Shown one piece after another: positions 40,643-48,637 of a stretch of 64,000 nucleotides of DNA. The stretch comes from Geobacter sp. UBA5735 (GTDB taxonomy: Bacteria; Desulfobacterota; Desulfuromonadia; Geobacterales; Geobacteraceae). The position numbers and the translations under genes were made by a program. Location of the stretch: positions 62,001-126,000 of the forward strand of contig DIFZ01000046.1 in assembly GCA_002419385.1 (NCBI GenBank). The letters are read 5' to 3'. Each line of letters begins with the position of its first letter. Within the stretch, counting starts at the first letter, position 1. Below the pieces are notes generated by a model. The model was not told the DNA's origin and searched no databases. It saw nothing but the letters and a program-made list of their open reading frames with translations.

Positions 40643-41601
40643 GAATATTTCCAGCAGCGAACCGAGTGACTCCCGCCCATTTCCCGGGGGGGAGGCGCAT
40701 CCTGGCTGCATTTCCATTCCCGTGACGGGCAGCGGTCGCAGAAACCGCAACCGGGCAGCGGAGTGTCAAGGGGCGGCACCTGACCGGGAATCACCGGCAG
40801 CGGTTTGCCTCTCTCGGCATGGTACGGGAGCGAGGCCAGCAGTCCCCTGGTGTAGGGATGAAGCGGTTTGTCCAGCACTTCCCGGGTGGGGCCGGATTCA
40901 ACTATCCTGCCGGCATACATGATGGCTGTCCGTTCCGAACGTTCCGTAACGATGCCCAGGTCATGAGTGATAAGTATCAGGCCCATGCCCAGATCCTCTT
41001 TCAGCCGGTCCATGAGTTCCAGGATCTGGGCCTGGATGGTGACGTCAAGGGCTGTCGTGGGTTCGTCTGCTATCAACAGGCGGGGGCTGCAGATCAGAGC
41101 CATGGCGATCATCACCCGCTGGCGCATTCCGCCGCTCAGCTGGTGGGGGTAGTCGTTGTAGCGCGATGATGGTGACGGTATGCCGACCCGTCCCAGCATT
41201 TCGAGGGTCATATCCCGGGCTTCCCGTGCCGTCGCGCCGCGATGGAGGCGCAGCCCTTCGCCTATCTGGTCTCCGATGCGGAACACGGGATTGAGCGAGG
41301 TCATGGGTTCCTGAAAGATCATGGCGATACGGTTGCCCCTGATACGGCGCATCTCCTCGGCAGAGATCAGCATGAGATCCCTGCCTTCGAACAGGATGCG
41401 GCCGGCGACGATTGACCCGGGCTCGGGAACCAGGCGAAGCAGCGAAAATGCCGTGGCGCTCTTGCCGCATCCTGATTCGCCGACGATGGACAGGGTTTCA
41501 CCTGCAGCCAGGTCGAGGTCCAGGCAGTCAACAGCCTTGATCGTGCCGCCCGGCACGGAAAAATGGGTTGATAATCCTGTTACCTGGAGCAGCATCGTCA
41601 C
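40639..41601 (-). CDS. Oligopeptide/dipeptide ABC transporter ATPase, OppD type
   Basis: A 320-aa ATPase with Walker A GESGCGKSATAF, Q-loop MIFQEPMTSLNPVF, signature LSGGMRQRVMIAMAL, Walker B LLIADEPTTALD, and the C-terminal CGFCDRCPSREWKC cluster region. GTG 41601 is preferred because AGGAG lies about 8 bases before it; ATG 41595 is 2 codons further in. It is paired with the OppF type downstream. The usual gene order has two permease genes before it, but here the neighbour is a divergent spoIID-like gene. Confidence 0.92.
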   Translation of the reverse strand: MTMLLQVTGLSTHFSVPGGTIKAVDCLDLDLAAGETLSIVGESGCGKSATAFSLLRLVPEPGSIVAGRILFEGRDLMLISAEEMRRIRGNRIAMIFQEPMTSLNPVFRIGDQIGEGLRLHRGATAREARDMTLEMLGRVGIPSPSSRYNDYPHQLSGGMRQRVMIAMALICSPRLLIADEPTTALDVTIQAQILELMDRLKEDLGMGLILITHDLGIVTERSERTAIMYAGRIVESGPTREVLDKPLHPYTRGLLASLPYHAERGKPLPVIPGQVPPLDTPLPGCGFCDRCPSREWKCSQDAPPPREMGGSHSVRCWKYS

Positions 41602-42066
41602 AAAGGATCTCCTGATGAATTTCAGCCGGTCACGGGGGCGAGCGGCCGATTCATTGTTCATACCCTGAATCCGTGACGTCTGAACGCCGAGACACGCTGA
41701 ATGCCGGGGTCCATCGTCGCTGATGTCGTGTCATGCCGTTTACGCCGGGTGACCTACGGCGAGCTGATTCATGCCGCGGAAATGCAAAAACAAGAGGCGT
41801 TGCGCGCAGGCGAAGGCGTGAAGACTTCACGGAATCAGGTATACCATGAAATCCGGGCACGGGCAAACGATTTGCCGTTCCGCTGGAGGTCGAAATGCTT
41901 GACAAGCAAGGAGCCACTTCCTATGATACCTGTTTCAGCTCAGGTCAGATCCGTTCAGCGTACGTCGGTCGCCGCTGAGTGTGGAAGTCAGCCGGTATCG
42001 GACAAATACGTTGACTTCACAATTCTTTTCTGGTCTTATCGACAGGTTTGGAAACGGTTATTTGCA
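41602..42066. other. Divergent intergenic region between oppD and spoIID-like genes
   Basis: About 465 bases. The + strand is open all the way from 41701 in frame with the spoIID-like gene. That stretch has no family features and contains a near-consensus promoter, so I treat it as non-coding. Nothing convincing is coded on the - strand either. The part from 41740 to 41880 has balanced codon-like composition and might be an old gene remnant. Confidence 0.5.
41899..41927 (+). promoter_or_regulatory. Near-consensus sigma-70 promoter of the spoIID-like gene
   Basis: TTGACA (41899-41904), 17-bp spacer, TATGAT (41922-41927). Its position rules out translation starting at the ATG 41923, which lies inside the -10 box, and supports a start at 42067 after a leader of about 130 nt. 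Confidence 0.8.
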
Positions 42067-43179
42067 ATGGTGAATTATCTTCTGCTGTGCAGTTTACTGA
42101 TGACGTTGTTCGTCATCGGGCCTGAACCGGTCAACGCACTCCCCCTGACCATCAGGGTGGCGGTGCAGAAACAGGTTGCTGCTGTCCGCTTGACCGGCGA
42201 GCGGCTCCAGGTGCGGGATGAGAAAGGGGCAGTCCTGGATGTGGGCTTTCCCCTCGTTGCCAGGCGGTCGGGAAACAGCGTCTCTGCCGGCGGCATGCGG
42301 GTCAAGGCGCTGAAGGTCAGTTCACCGGGGTATCTGAGAATCAACGGCAAGGGGTATCGCGGTACGACTGAGGTCACGGCGTCAGGCAAGGGACTGCTGG
42401 TAATCAATGAGATAGATCTTGAGGAGTACCTCGTCGGTCTCATCAATTGCGAGATTTCATCCCGCTGGCCGATGGAAGTGGTCAAGGCCCAGGCGGTAAT
42501 TGCCCGTTCCTATGCGCTTTTTCAGCGAGAGGCGAGAAAGAATCAACCTTTTCACCTGGAGTCGACAGTCATGGACCAGGTTTACAACGGCTGCGATATC
42601 GAGGACGGACGGGCTGCCGCCGCAGTAGCGGCGACTCGCCACGAAGTCCTGACATACAACGGTCGAGTAGTCCAGGCTTTTTTCCATTCCAGGTGCGGGG
42701 GGCACACTGAAGCATCCGAGAATGTGTGGTCTTTGACGCTTCCCTATCTGCGTGGGGTGTCCTGTACATACTGTGCGGGTTCCCCTTCCTCAAAGTGGGA
42801 GGTGAGTCTTGCCCGCAACAAGGTTGAATCGCTGCTCAGGGCCGGCGGCTACCAGGTGCGCGGGATCAGGGAAATCAGGCCGGTCAACCGTTATCAGAGC
42901 GGAAGGATTGCCGATCTCGAGGTGCAGTCCGACGTGGGGAGCGTGTTCATGCCGGCGGTCGTTTTCCGCAAGCTCGCCGGCTATGCCGTCATCCGGAGCA
43001 CCGACTTCGAGGCACGGATGATGGGGGACAGCCTTCTCTTCAGCGGGAACGGAAACGGTCACGGTGTGGGTCTGTGCCAGTGGGGCGCACGCCAGCAGGC
43101 AGAAGAGGGGCGTTCCTACCGGGAAATCCTTTCGTACTACTATCCCGGGGTCGGACTGGGAAGAATCGTCGCAGATTAG
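42067..43179 (+). CDS. SpoIID/LytB-domain protein (peptidoglycan-active)
   Basis: A 370-aa exported protein. A signal peptide (LLLCSLLMTLFVIGPEPVNA) directly follows the chosen ATG 42067; the ribosome site is weak (GGAAACGG, about 11 bases away). The SpoIID domain is clear: GLLVINEIDLEEYLVGLINCEISSRWPMEVVKAQAVIARSYAL, FHSRCGGHTEASENVW, and the C-terminal NGNGHGVGLCQWGARQQAEEGRSYREILSYYYPG. SpoIID proteins are lytic transglycosylases acting on peptidoglycan without stem peptides; non-sporulating bacteria use the family in wall remodelling. It is followed by queA after 3 bp. Confidence 0.9.
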   Translation: MVNYLLLCSLLMTLFVIGPEPVNALPLTIRVAVQKQVAAVRLTGERLQVRDEKGAVLDVGFPLVARRSGNSVSAGGMRVKALKVSSPGYLRINGKGYRGTTEVTASGKGLLVINEIDLEEYLVGLINCEISSRWPMEVVKAQAVIARSYALFQREARKNQPFHLESTVMDQVYNGCDIEDGRAAAAVAATRHEVLTYNGRVVQAFFHSRCGGHTEASENVWSLTLPYLRGVSCTYCAGSPSSKWEVSLARNKVESLLRAGGYQVRGIREIRPVNRYQSGRIADLEVQSDVGSVFMPAVVFRKLAGYAVIRSTDFEARMMGDSLLFSGNGNGHGVGLCQWGARQQAEEGRSYREILSYYYPGVGLGRIVAD

Positions 43180-43182
43180 GTC

Positions 43183-44214
43183 ATGCGTTTTCGGGACTTC
43201 AACTATGAACTGCCGCCGGAACTCATAGCCCAGGCGCCTGCCCCCCGCAGGGATGCGTCCCGCCTGATGGTTCTTGACCGCGCAGAGAGGACTGTCCGGG
43301 AGACGGTGTTTTCCGGAATTGTGGATCTGTTTCGTGCCGGCGATCTCCTGGTGCTGAACGATACCATGGTCATCCCTGCCAGGCTGCAAGGAAGGAAGGA
43401 AAGCGGCGGTCGCGTTGAGGTGTTCCTGGTGAGGAAGCTCAAGGCTGCCGGATCGGTCTGGACCTGTCTCATAAGGGCATCGAAAAAACCCCGGCCAGGG
43501 TCCGTCATTCTGCTCCCCTCGGGTATGACCGCAACCGTCGTGCAGCAGGACGACCATGAGACCTGGACCGTTTCCTTCACTCCTGCCGAAGGATTTGAAC
43601 AGTGGCTTGAGGCTGAAGGCATGATGCCGCTGCCTCCCTACATCCGCAGAAACCAGGAGGAGGAAGACCGGGTCCGTTACCAGACCGTTTTTGCCCGGGC
43701 GCGGGGAGCGGTAGCCGCCCCGACGGCAGGGCTCCATGTTACTGAAGCGATTCTCGAGGCGCTGGTCGCTCAGGGCGTGGAGATTGCGCCGCTTACCCTC
43801 CATGTCGGCCTGGGCACGTTCCTTCCGGTTCGGGTGGACGGTGTGCATGAGCACCGCATGCACAGGGAGTTCTATTCCATTCCCCGTGCGACGGCAGTTG
43901 CGGTCGAGCGGCGGAAAAGGGAGGGCGGCAGGGTCATCGCCCTCGGCACTACCACCACCAGGGCGCTCGAACATGCAGCAGGGATAGATGGAACCGTCCT
44001 TCCCGGCGACGGAGAAGCCGACATATTCATTTACCCGGGATACCGCTTCAGGGTCGTCGATGGCATGATCACCAATTTCCATCTGCCCTGTTCGACCCTG
44101 CTGCTGCTGGTGGCTGCTTTCGCAGGCAGGGAGTATCTTCTTGAGGCTTACAACGAAGCGGTACGGAGAAAGTTCAGGTTTTACAGCTACGGCGATGCGA
44201 TGTTCATAGGATAA
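43183..44214 (+). CDS. queA: S-adenosylmethionine:tRNA ribosyltransferase-isomerase QueA
   Basis: A 343-aa enzyme that adds the epoxycyclopentane ring (from SAM) to preQ1 in tRNA, the penultimate step to queuosine. Motifs: the start FNYELPPELIAQAP, LVLNDTMVIPARL, AAPTAGLHVTEAIL, LTLHVGLGTFLPVR, and the C-terminal TNFHLPCSTLLLLVAAFAGRE, FYSYGDAMFIG. The neighbour tgt carries out the earlier base exchange. The length is usual. Confidence 0.97.
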   Translation: MRFRDFNYELPPELIAQAPAPRRDASRLMVLDRAERTVRETVFSGIVDLFRAGDLLVLNDTMVIPARLQGRKESGGRVEVFLVRKLKAAGSVWTCLIRASKKPRPGSVILLPSGMTATVVQQDDHETWTVSFTPAEGFEQWLEAEGMMPLPPYIRRNQEEEDRVRYQTVFARARGAVAAPTAGLHVTEAILEALVAQGVEIAPLTLHVGLGTFLPVRVDGVHEHRMHREFYSIPRATAVAVERRKREGGRVIALGTTTTRALEHAAGIDGTVLPGDGEADIFIYPGYRFRVVDGMITNFHLPCSTLLLLVAAFAGREYLLEAYNEAVRRKFRFYSYGDAMFIG

Positions 44215-44219
44215 AGGCA

Positions 44220-44254
44220 GGCAAAAGGCACGGGGCAAAGGGCACGAGGCACTG
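44220..44254 (+). repeat. Heptanucleotide tandem repeat (GGCANNN)5
   Basis: Five consecutive 7-base units, each GGCA plus three variable bases (AAA, CGG, AAG, CGA, CTG), preceded by an isolated GGCA. The same unit forms a 14-copy array at 55626-55723. It begins 5 bases after the queA stop. Confidence 0.8.
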
Positions 44255-44345
44255 GGGTAAATCCTTCTGTATCGGCCCTGCGCCCTGAGGCACTATGGCG
44301 GAAAATGGTTTTTGTCGCAATGCCCTCGCCATCAAGGGAGAGGGC

Positions 44346-44367
44346 GGGCGCAGCCCGGGTGAGGGGG
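44346..44367 (+). repeat. Dispersed 22-bp repeat, copy 2
   Basis: Identical to 4443-4464 (GGGCGCAGCCCGGGTGAGGG plus GG). The queA-tgt gap of 278 bases thus holds two repeat families and no gene. Confidence 0.7.
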
Positions 44368-44492
44368 TCGACTCCGCGGTTCCGGCGCCCAGTTTCGTCG
44401 GCAACCTTCATTTGGGGACAGGTCCGAAGGAACACGCCAGTCCTTTTAATGACAGGTAACTTCCAGCTAAGGTATTTTGAAACGGGTAAGCT

Positions 44493-45602
44493 TTGGCAGC
44501 ATTAGAATTTCAATTGATCGCAAAGGACAAGGACAGCGGGGCCAGGCTCGGCTGCATCGCTACGCCCCACGGGAAGATTGCCACGCCGGCCTTTATGCCC
44601 GTGGGCACCCAGGCCACCGTCAAAGCAATGACCCGCGAGGAGCTCAGGGAGGTCAAGTCACAGATCATCCTGGCCAATACCTATCACCTGTACATCAGGC
44701 CCGGGCATGAGCTGATCGGCAGGATGGGGGGGCTGCACGGCTTCATGGGCTGGGACGGTCCGATCCTGACCGACAGCGGAGGCTTCCAGGTCTTCAGCCT
44801 CGGCGATCTGTGCAGGATTCGCGAGGAAGGTGTGACGTTCCAATCGCACCTGGACGGTTCCCGGCACTTCATATCGCCGGAGGTATCCATAGCCATCCAG
44901 GAGGCGCTCGGTTCGGACATCATGATGTGTTTCGACGAGTGTCCTCCCAGCACTGCGGACTACGGCTATGTGAAAAAGTCCATGGAGATGACCACCCGCT
45001 GGGCGGCGCGCTGCATGAAAGCCCGCCGGCGCGATGACCAGGCGCTGTTCGGCATCGTCCAGGGTGGCAGGTTCGACGAATTGCGGAAAGAGAGTGCGCG
45101 CCAGTTGCGTGACCTGGGGTTCGACGGCTATGCGCTCGGCGGACTTTCCGTCGGTGAGGAAAAGGCTGTCATGTTCGGGGTCATGGAAACCTGTGCGCCC
45201 GTGCTTCCGGAAGACCGCCCGCGATACGTGATGGGGATAGGCACTCCGGAGGACCTGATCGAGGCGGTTTATCGCGGTTTCGACATGTTCGACTGTGTAA
45301 TGCCCACCAGGAATGCCCGTAACGGCATGCTGTTCACCAGCGGGGGAACCCTCAATATCAAGAATGCCCGCTATGCGGAAGATCGTTCTCCCCTTGATCC
45401 GGAGTGCGATTGCTATGTATGCCGGAATTACAGCAGGGCTTACCTGAGGCATCTTTACCGGGCAGGCGAGATCCTTGCTTCGCGTTTCAACACCTACCAT
45501 AATCTGCATTATTACCTCAGCCTGATGGAACAGGCTCGTGAGGCGATCGCGGAAGGGCGCTTCAGCTCGTTCCGCAGAGACTTTTTTGAGAGAAGAAGCT
45601 GA
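44493..45602 (+). CDS. tgt: tRNA-guanine transglycosylase
   Basis: A 369-aa enzyme exchanging guanine-34 for preQ1 in GU(N) tRNAs. Motifs: TDSGGFQVFSLGDL with the nucleophile-region aspartates, GGLSVGEEK, GIGTPEDLIEAVYRGFDMFDCVMPTRNARNG, and the zinc site CDCYVCRNYSRAYLRHL plus the distal His in ASRFNTYHN. The start is probably TTG at 44493 (after CGGGTAAG); no ATG or GTG is found in frame at the right place. A rare start and the 278-bp repeat-rich gap suggest it may be poorly coupled to queA. Confidence 0.96.
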   Translation: MAALEFQLIAKDKDSGARLGCIATPHGKIATPAFMPVGTQATVKAMTREELREVKSQIILANTYHLYIRPGHELIGRMGGLHGFMGWDGPILTDSGGFQVFSLGDLCRIREEGVTFQSHLDGSRHFISPEVSIAIQEALGSDIMMCFDECPPSTADYGYVKKSMEMTTRWAARCMKARRRDDQALFGIVQGGRFDELRKESARQLRDLGFDGYALGGLSVGEEKAVMFGVMETCAPVLPEDRPRYVMGIGTPEDLIEAVYRGFDMFDCVMPTRNARNGMLFTSGGTLNIKNARYAEDRSPLDPECDCYVCRNYSRAYLRHLYRAGEILASRFNTYHNLHYYLSLMEQAREAIAEGRFSSFRRDFFERRS

Positions 45603-45638
45603 TACTGCGACAGCAAACCATATGAGGAGGTTTTCACA

Positions 45639-45953
45639 ATGATCGACGTGGCACACGCAATGGGAGCGTCTCCCGCAGGAGCCGGCAGCTCCAACCCAAT
45701 CATGACATTCATTCCGCTCATCTTCATGTTCGCTATTTTCTATTTCCTGCTGATCCGCCCGCAACAGAAGAAGGCCAAGGAGCACAAGCAGCTCCTGGAA
45801 TCGTTGCAGAAGGGCGACCAGATTGTCACCGCCGGAGGTATCCACGGCAAGGTGACGGCCATAGACGACGGTGTCGCTACCATCGAGGTGGCTACCGGTG
45901 TCAATATCCGCATCAACAAGGGATTTATTGCCACGATCGCAAAAAAACAGTAA
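45639..45953 (+). CDS. yajC: Preprotein translocase accessory subunit YajC
   Basis: A 104-aa protein with one membrane helix (IMTFIPLIFMFAIFYFLLI), then RPQQKKAKEHKQLLESLQKGDQIVTAGGIHGKV, the YajC signature. It associates with SecDF. The ATG follows GAGGAGG. In the order tgt-yajC-secD-secF, conserved over many bacteria. Confidence 0.96.
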   Translation: MIDVAHAMGASPAGAGSSNPIMTFIPLIFMFAIFYFLLIRPQQKKAKEHKQLLESLQKGDQIVTAGGIHGKVTAIDDGVATIEVATGVNIRINKGFIATIAKKQ

Positions 45954-46039
45954 TCCGGCCGGAAACGGTCCGTTTCGCCCGGGCCGTTTCATCTCTGCCT
46001 GACGTGCTGTGATTTTTTTTACCGAAAGGAGCGTCTGCC

Positions 46040-47644
46040 ATGCCCAAGGGACTTACCTGGCGCATCAGTCTGATAATTCTGTTTCTGCTCACCTCCCTTC
46101 TGTATCTCACCCCGACCCTGGTCCCGAGCCTGCCGTCGTGGTGGAAAGGGCCGTTTTTTCCCACGGAAAAGATAAACCTGGGACTGGACCTGCAGGGCGG
46201 GATACACCTGGTAATGGAGGTCGATACCCCGAAAGCGGTTGAGGGCCAGCTGGACCTCATCTCTACCGATCTGGAAGACACCCTGAACAGCAAGAATCTC
46301 CGCTTCAAGAAAGTATCGCGCCTTGGCGGCGACAGGGTGGCGGTCGTCCTGTTCGACAAGGGGACTGCCGACGAAGTCCAGAAGCTGCTCAAGGAAAAGT
46401 ACCCGCGCTTCCAGGTCCAGGCTCCTTTTGACGAGGGCGGTTTCCTCAACCTGCAGCTGCGGATGGGGGAGACGGAGATCGAAAGCATAAAGGACAAGGC
46501 GGTGCAGCAGGCGCTGGAAACCATCCGCAACAGGATCGACCAGTTCGGCGTATCGGAGCCTTCGATTCAGCGGGAAGGGAAGCAGAACATCGTTGTCCAG
46601 CTGCCTGGAATCAGCGATCCCAAACGGGCCATCGAACTGATCGGCAGGACCGCCCGGTTGGAGTTCAAGATGGTCGACGAAAACGTGAACCAGGAAACCG
46701 CGACTCCCGGTTCCATACCGGAAGGGGACGAAATCCTGACCGAGAGGTTAGTCGACCCGGATACTGGAGCCGTGAGCCAGAGACAGTATGTCCTGCAAAA
46801 GAAGACCCTGATCACGGGAGACCTGCTGACGGACGCCCAGGTCCAGATCGAGTCGCAGTACAACCGGCCGTATGTGGGCATCGAGTTCAATTCGGTCGGC
46901 GCACGGCTCTTCGACCAGGTAACCGCTGCCAATGTGGGCAAACGCTTTGCCATCGTGCTCGACGGCAATGTCTACTCCGCTCCGGTCATCAGGGAGAGAA
47001 TATCGGGAGGCAAGGCGCAGATCAGCGGTTCGTTCACCGAGAAGGAAGCCAGCGACCTCGCCATCGTCCTCAGGGCAGGCGCGCTCCCGGCACCGGTCAA
47101 CATAATCCAGAATATCACTGTCGGACCGTCCCTGGGCCAGGATTCCATCAACAAGGGGCTCTTTGCCGGTCTGGTGGGCATTCTGCTGGTCGTGTGCTTC
47201 ATGGTCTTCTACTATAAATTGTCCGGAATGGTCGCCAACCTGGGCATGGCCCTGAATGTGGTGTATCTCATGGGGGCGCTCTCGGCATTCGGCGCGGCCC
47301 TCACGCTGCCCGGCATTGCGGCCATCGTATTGCTGATCGGCATGTCGGTTGATGCGAACGTACTGATTTTCGAGCGCATCCGGGAAGAGCTGCGCCTGGG
47401 CAAGACGCCCAAGGCAGCCCTGGATTCGGGGTACGACAAGGCCTTTCTGACCATCATGGATTCACATGTCACCACACTGATAACAGCTGCCGTGCTGTTC
47501 CAGTTCGGCACCGGGCCGGTCAAGGGTTTTGCCGTCTCCCTGAGCCTCGGGGTGATCATAAACCTGTTCACGGCCCTGATCGGCACCAAGGTTGTGTTCG
47601 ATTATTTCCTCGGCCGTGGCCGGGCGAGCAAAATAAGCATATAG
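46040..47644 (+). CDS. secD: Protein-export membrane protein SecD
   Basis: A 534-aa subunit of the SecDF proton-driven export motor. TM1 is near the N-terminus, followed by the conserved LGLDLQGGIHLVMEVD, a large periplasmic part with P1 (NRIDQFGVSEPSIQREG and IVVQLPGI), then five TMs starting near GLFAGLVGILLVVCFM with GMSVDANVLIFERIREE and KGFAVSLSLGVIINLFTAL. ATG 46040 follows GAAAGGAGCGTCTGCC. The length is normal for a separate SecD. Confidence 0.96.
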   Translation: MPKGLTWRISLIILFLLTSLLYLTPTLVPSLPSWWKGPFFPTEKINLGLDLQGGIHLVMEVDTPKAVEGQLDLISTDLEDTLNSKNLRFKKVSRLGGDRVAVVLFDKGTADEVQKLLKEKYPRFQVQAPFDEGGFLNLQLRMGETEIESIKDKAVQQALETIRNRIDQFGVSEPSIQREGKQNIVVQLPGISDPKRAIELIGRTARLEFKMVDENVNQETATPGSIPEGDEILTERLVDPDTGAVSQRQYVLQKKTLITGDLLTDAQVQIESQYNRPYVGIEFNSVGARLFDQVTAANVGKRFAIVLDGNVYSAPVIRERISGGKAQISGSFTEKEASDLAIVLRAGALPAPVNIIQNITVGPSLGQDSINKGLFAGLVGILLVVCFMVFYYKLSGMVANLGMALNVVYLMGALSAFGAALTLPGIAAIVLLIGMSVDANVLIFERIREELRLGKTPKAALDSGYDKAFLTIMDSHVTTLITAAVLFQFGTGPVKGFAVSLSLGVIINLFTALIGTKVVFDYFLGRGRASKISI

Positions 47645-47663
47645 CACGGAAACGGGAGGATTC

Positions 47664-48569
47664 ATGGAATTCATCGGCAAGACCAGAATCGATTTCATGG
47701 GTATGAAGAAGGTTTCCTTCATCATATCGGCAATCATCAGCATTATCGGCATCTTCGCCATTATCCAGATTTCCCTTGGATCGGCTAACATGGGGATTGA
47801 CTTTACCGGCGGCACTGTGCTCCAGTTGCGGTTTGAAAAGCCCATAGCGATGGACCAGGCGCGCAAGGCTCTGACCAGAAGCGGGCTGGAAGTGAGCCTG
47901 CAGGAGATCAAGGGAGACAATCAGCTGCTCATAAAGGTTGGTAAAGCTAATGTGGCCATGGGCAAGGTTTCCGAAGCAGTGCAGGAAGTATTCAGGAAGG
48001 AGTTTTCCGCCAACCCGTTCACGGTGGACAGTTCCAGCGAGATAGGGCCTTCGATTGGTGACAAGCTTCGCAATGACACTCTTATTGCCGTAGCGATTGC
48101 CTTTCTCGGGATCATACTGTACATAGCCTGGCGGTTCGACTTCAAGTTCGGGATCAGTGCGGTCATGGCGACAGCCCATGACGTGCTGGCGATCATCGCG
48201 GTGTTCTATCTTCTGAACAAGGAAGTAAACCTTCTGCTGATAACCGCGGTTCTCACCATTGCCGGGTATTCGCTGACAGATACGGTGGTGGTGTTCGACA
48301 GAATCAGGGAAAACCTGCGGAAGAACCTGAAAGATTCGCTGCACAACATCTTCAATGCCAGCATCAACGAGGTGATGTCGCGCACGATCATCACGGCACT
48401 GACTACGTTGCTGGCTGCGCTTGCCCTGTTGTTCTTCGGCGGTGAGGTCATCCACGATTTCGCGTTTGCCCTTGCCTTGGGGGTCGTTGTCGGGACGTAT
48501 TCGTCGATTTTCGTGGCGAGCCCTATCGTGGAAATACTGGAAAACCGCGGGAAACCAGCCAAGGTGTAG
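47664..48569 (+). CDS. secF: Protein-export membrane protein SecF
   Basis: A 301-aa partner of SecD. The N-terminal region has MGIDFTGGTVLQLRF, then periplasmic P4 and a TM bundle with GYSLTDTVVVFDRIREN (conserved Asp) and DFAFALALGVVVGTYSSIFVASP. The ATG follows GGGAGGATTC. It ends the queA to secF group with an intrinsic terminator 25 bp downstream. Confidence 0.96.
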   Translation: MEFIGKTRIDFMGMKKVSFIISAIISIIGIFAIIQISLGSANMGIDFTGGTVLQLRFEKPIAMDQARKALTRSGLEVSLQEIKGDNQLLIKVGKANVAMGKVSEAVQEVFRKEFSANPFTVDSSSEIGPSIGDKLRNDTLIAVAIAFLGIILYIAWRFDFKFGISAVMATAHDVLAIIAVFYLLNKEVNLLLITAVLTIAGYSLTDTVVVFDRIRENLRKNLKDSLHNIFNASINEVMSRTIITALTTLLAALALLFFGGEVIHDFAFALALGVVVGTYSSIFVASPIVEILENRGKPAKV

Positions 48570-48593
48570 CCTGCAGTGTACCGAAATCTGCAC

Positions 48594-48618
48594 AGCCCCC
48601 GGCAACGGGGGCTTTTTT
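48594..48618 (+). terminator. Intrinsic terminator after secF
   Basis: AGCCCCC, loop GGCAAC, GGGGGCT, then a run of six T. It is a textbook form, 20 bp before the recJ GTG. Confidence 0.92.
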
Positions 48619-48637
48619 ACATCAGGGGAGGGGTTTC

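Noticed and set aside
41651..41917. 88-aa - strand open frame upstream of oppD
   Set aside because: Arg/Ser-rich product without motif or ribosome site; cannot be a permease because it has no membrane helices.
41701..42066. N-terminal extension of the spoIID-like gene
   Set aside because: No family similarity, and a near-consensus promoter lies inside it at 41899-41927.
42790..44238. 482-aa - strand open frame over spoIID-like and queA genes
   Set aside because: Antisense to two well-supported genes, no recognisable domain; typical high-GC shadow frame.
45962..45990. Hairpin GAAACGG/CCGTTTC between yajC and secD as terminator
   Set aside because: No T-run follows the stem and the genes form a conserved operon; read-through is expected.
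44658..45992. 444-aa - strand open frame over tgt and yajC
   Set aside because: Antisense to intact tgt and yajC, with an Arg/His-rich composition and no motif.
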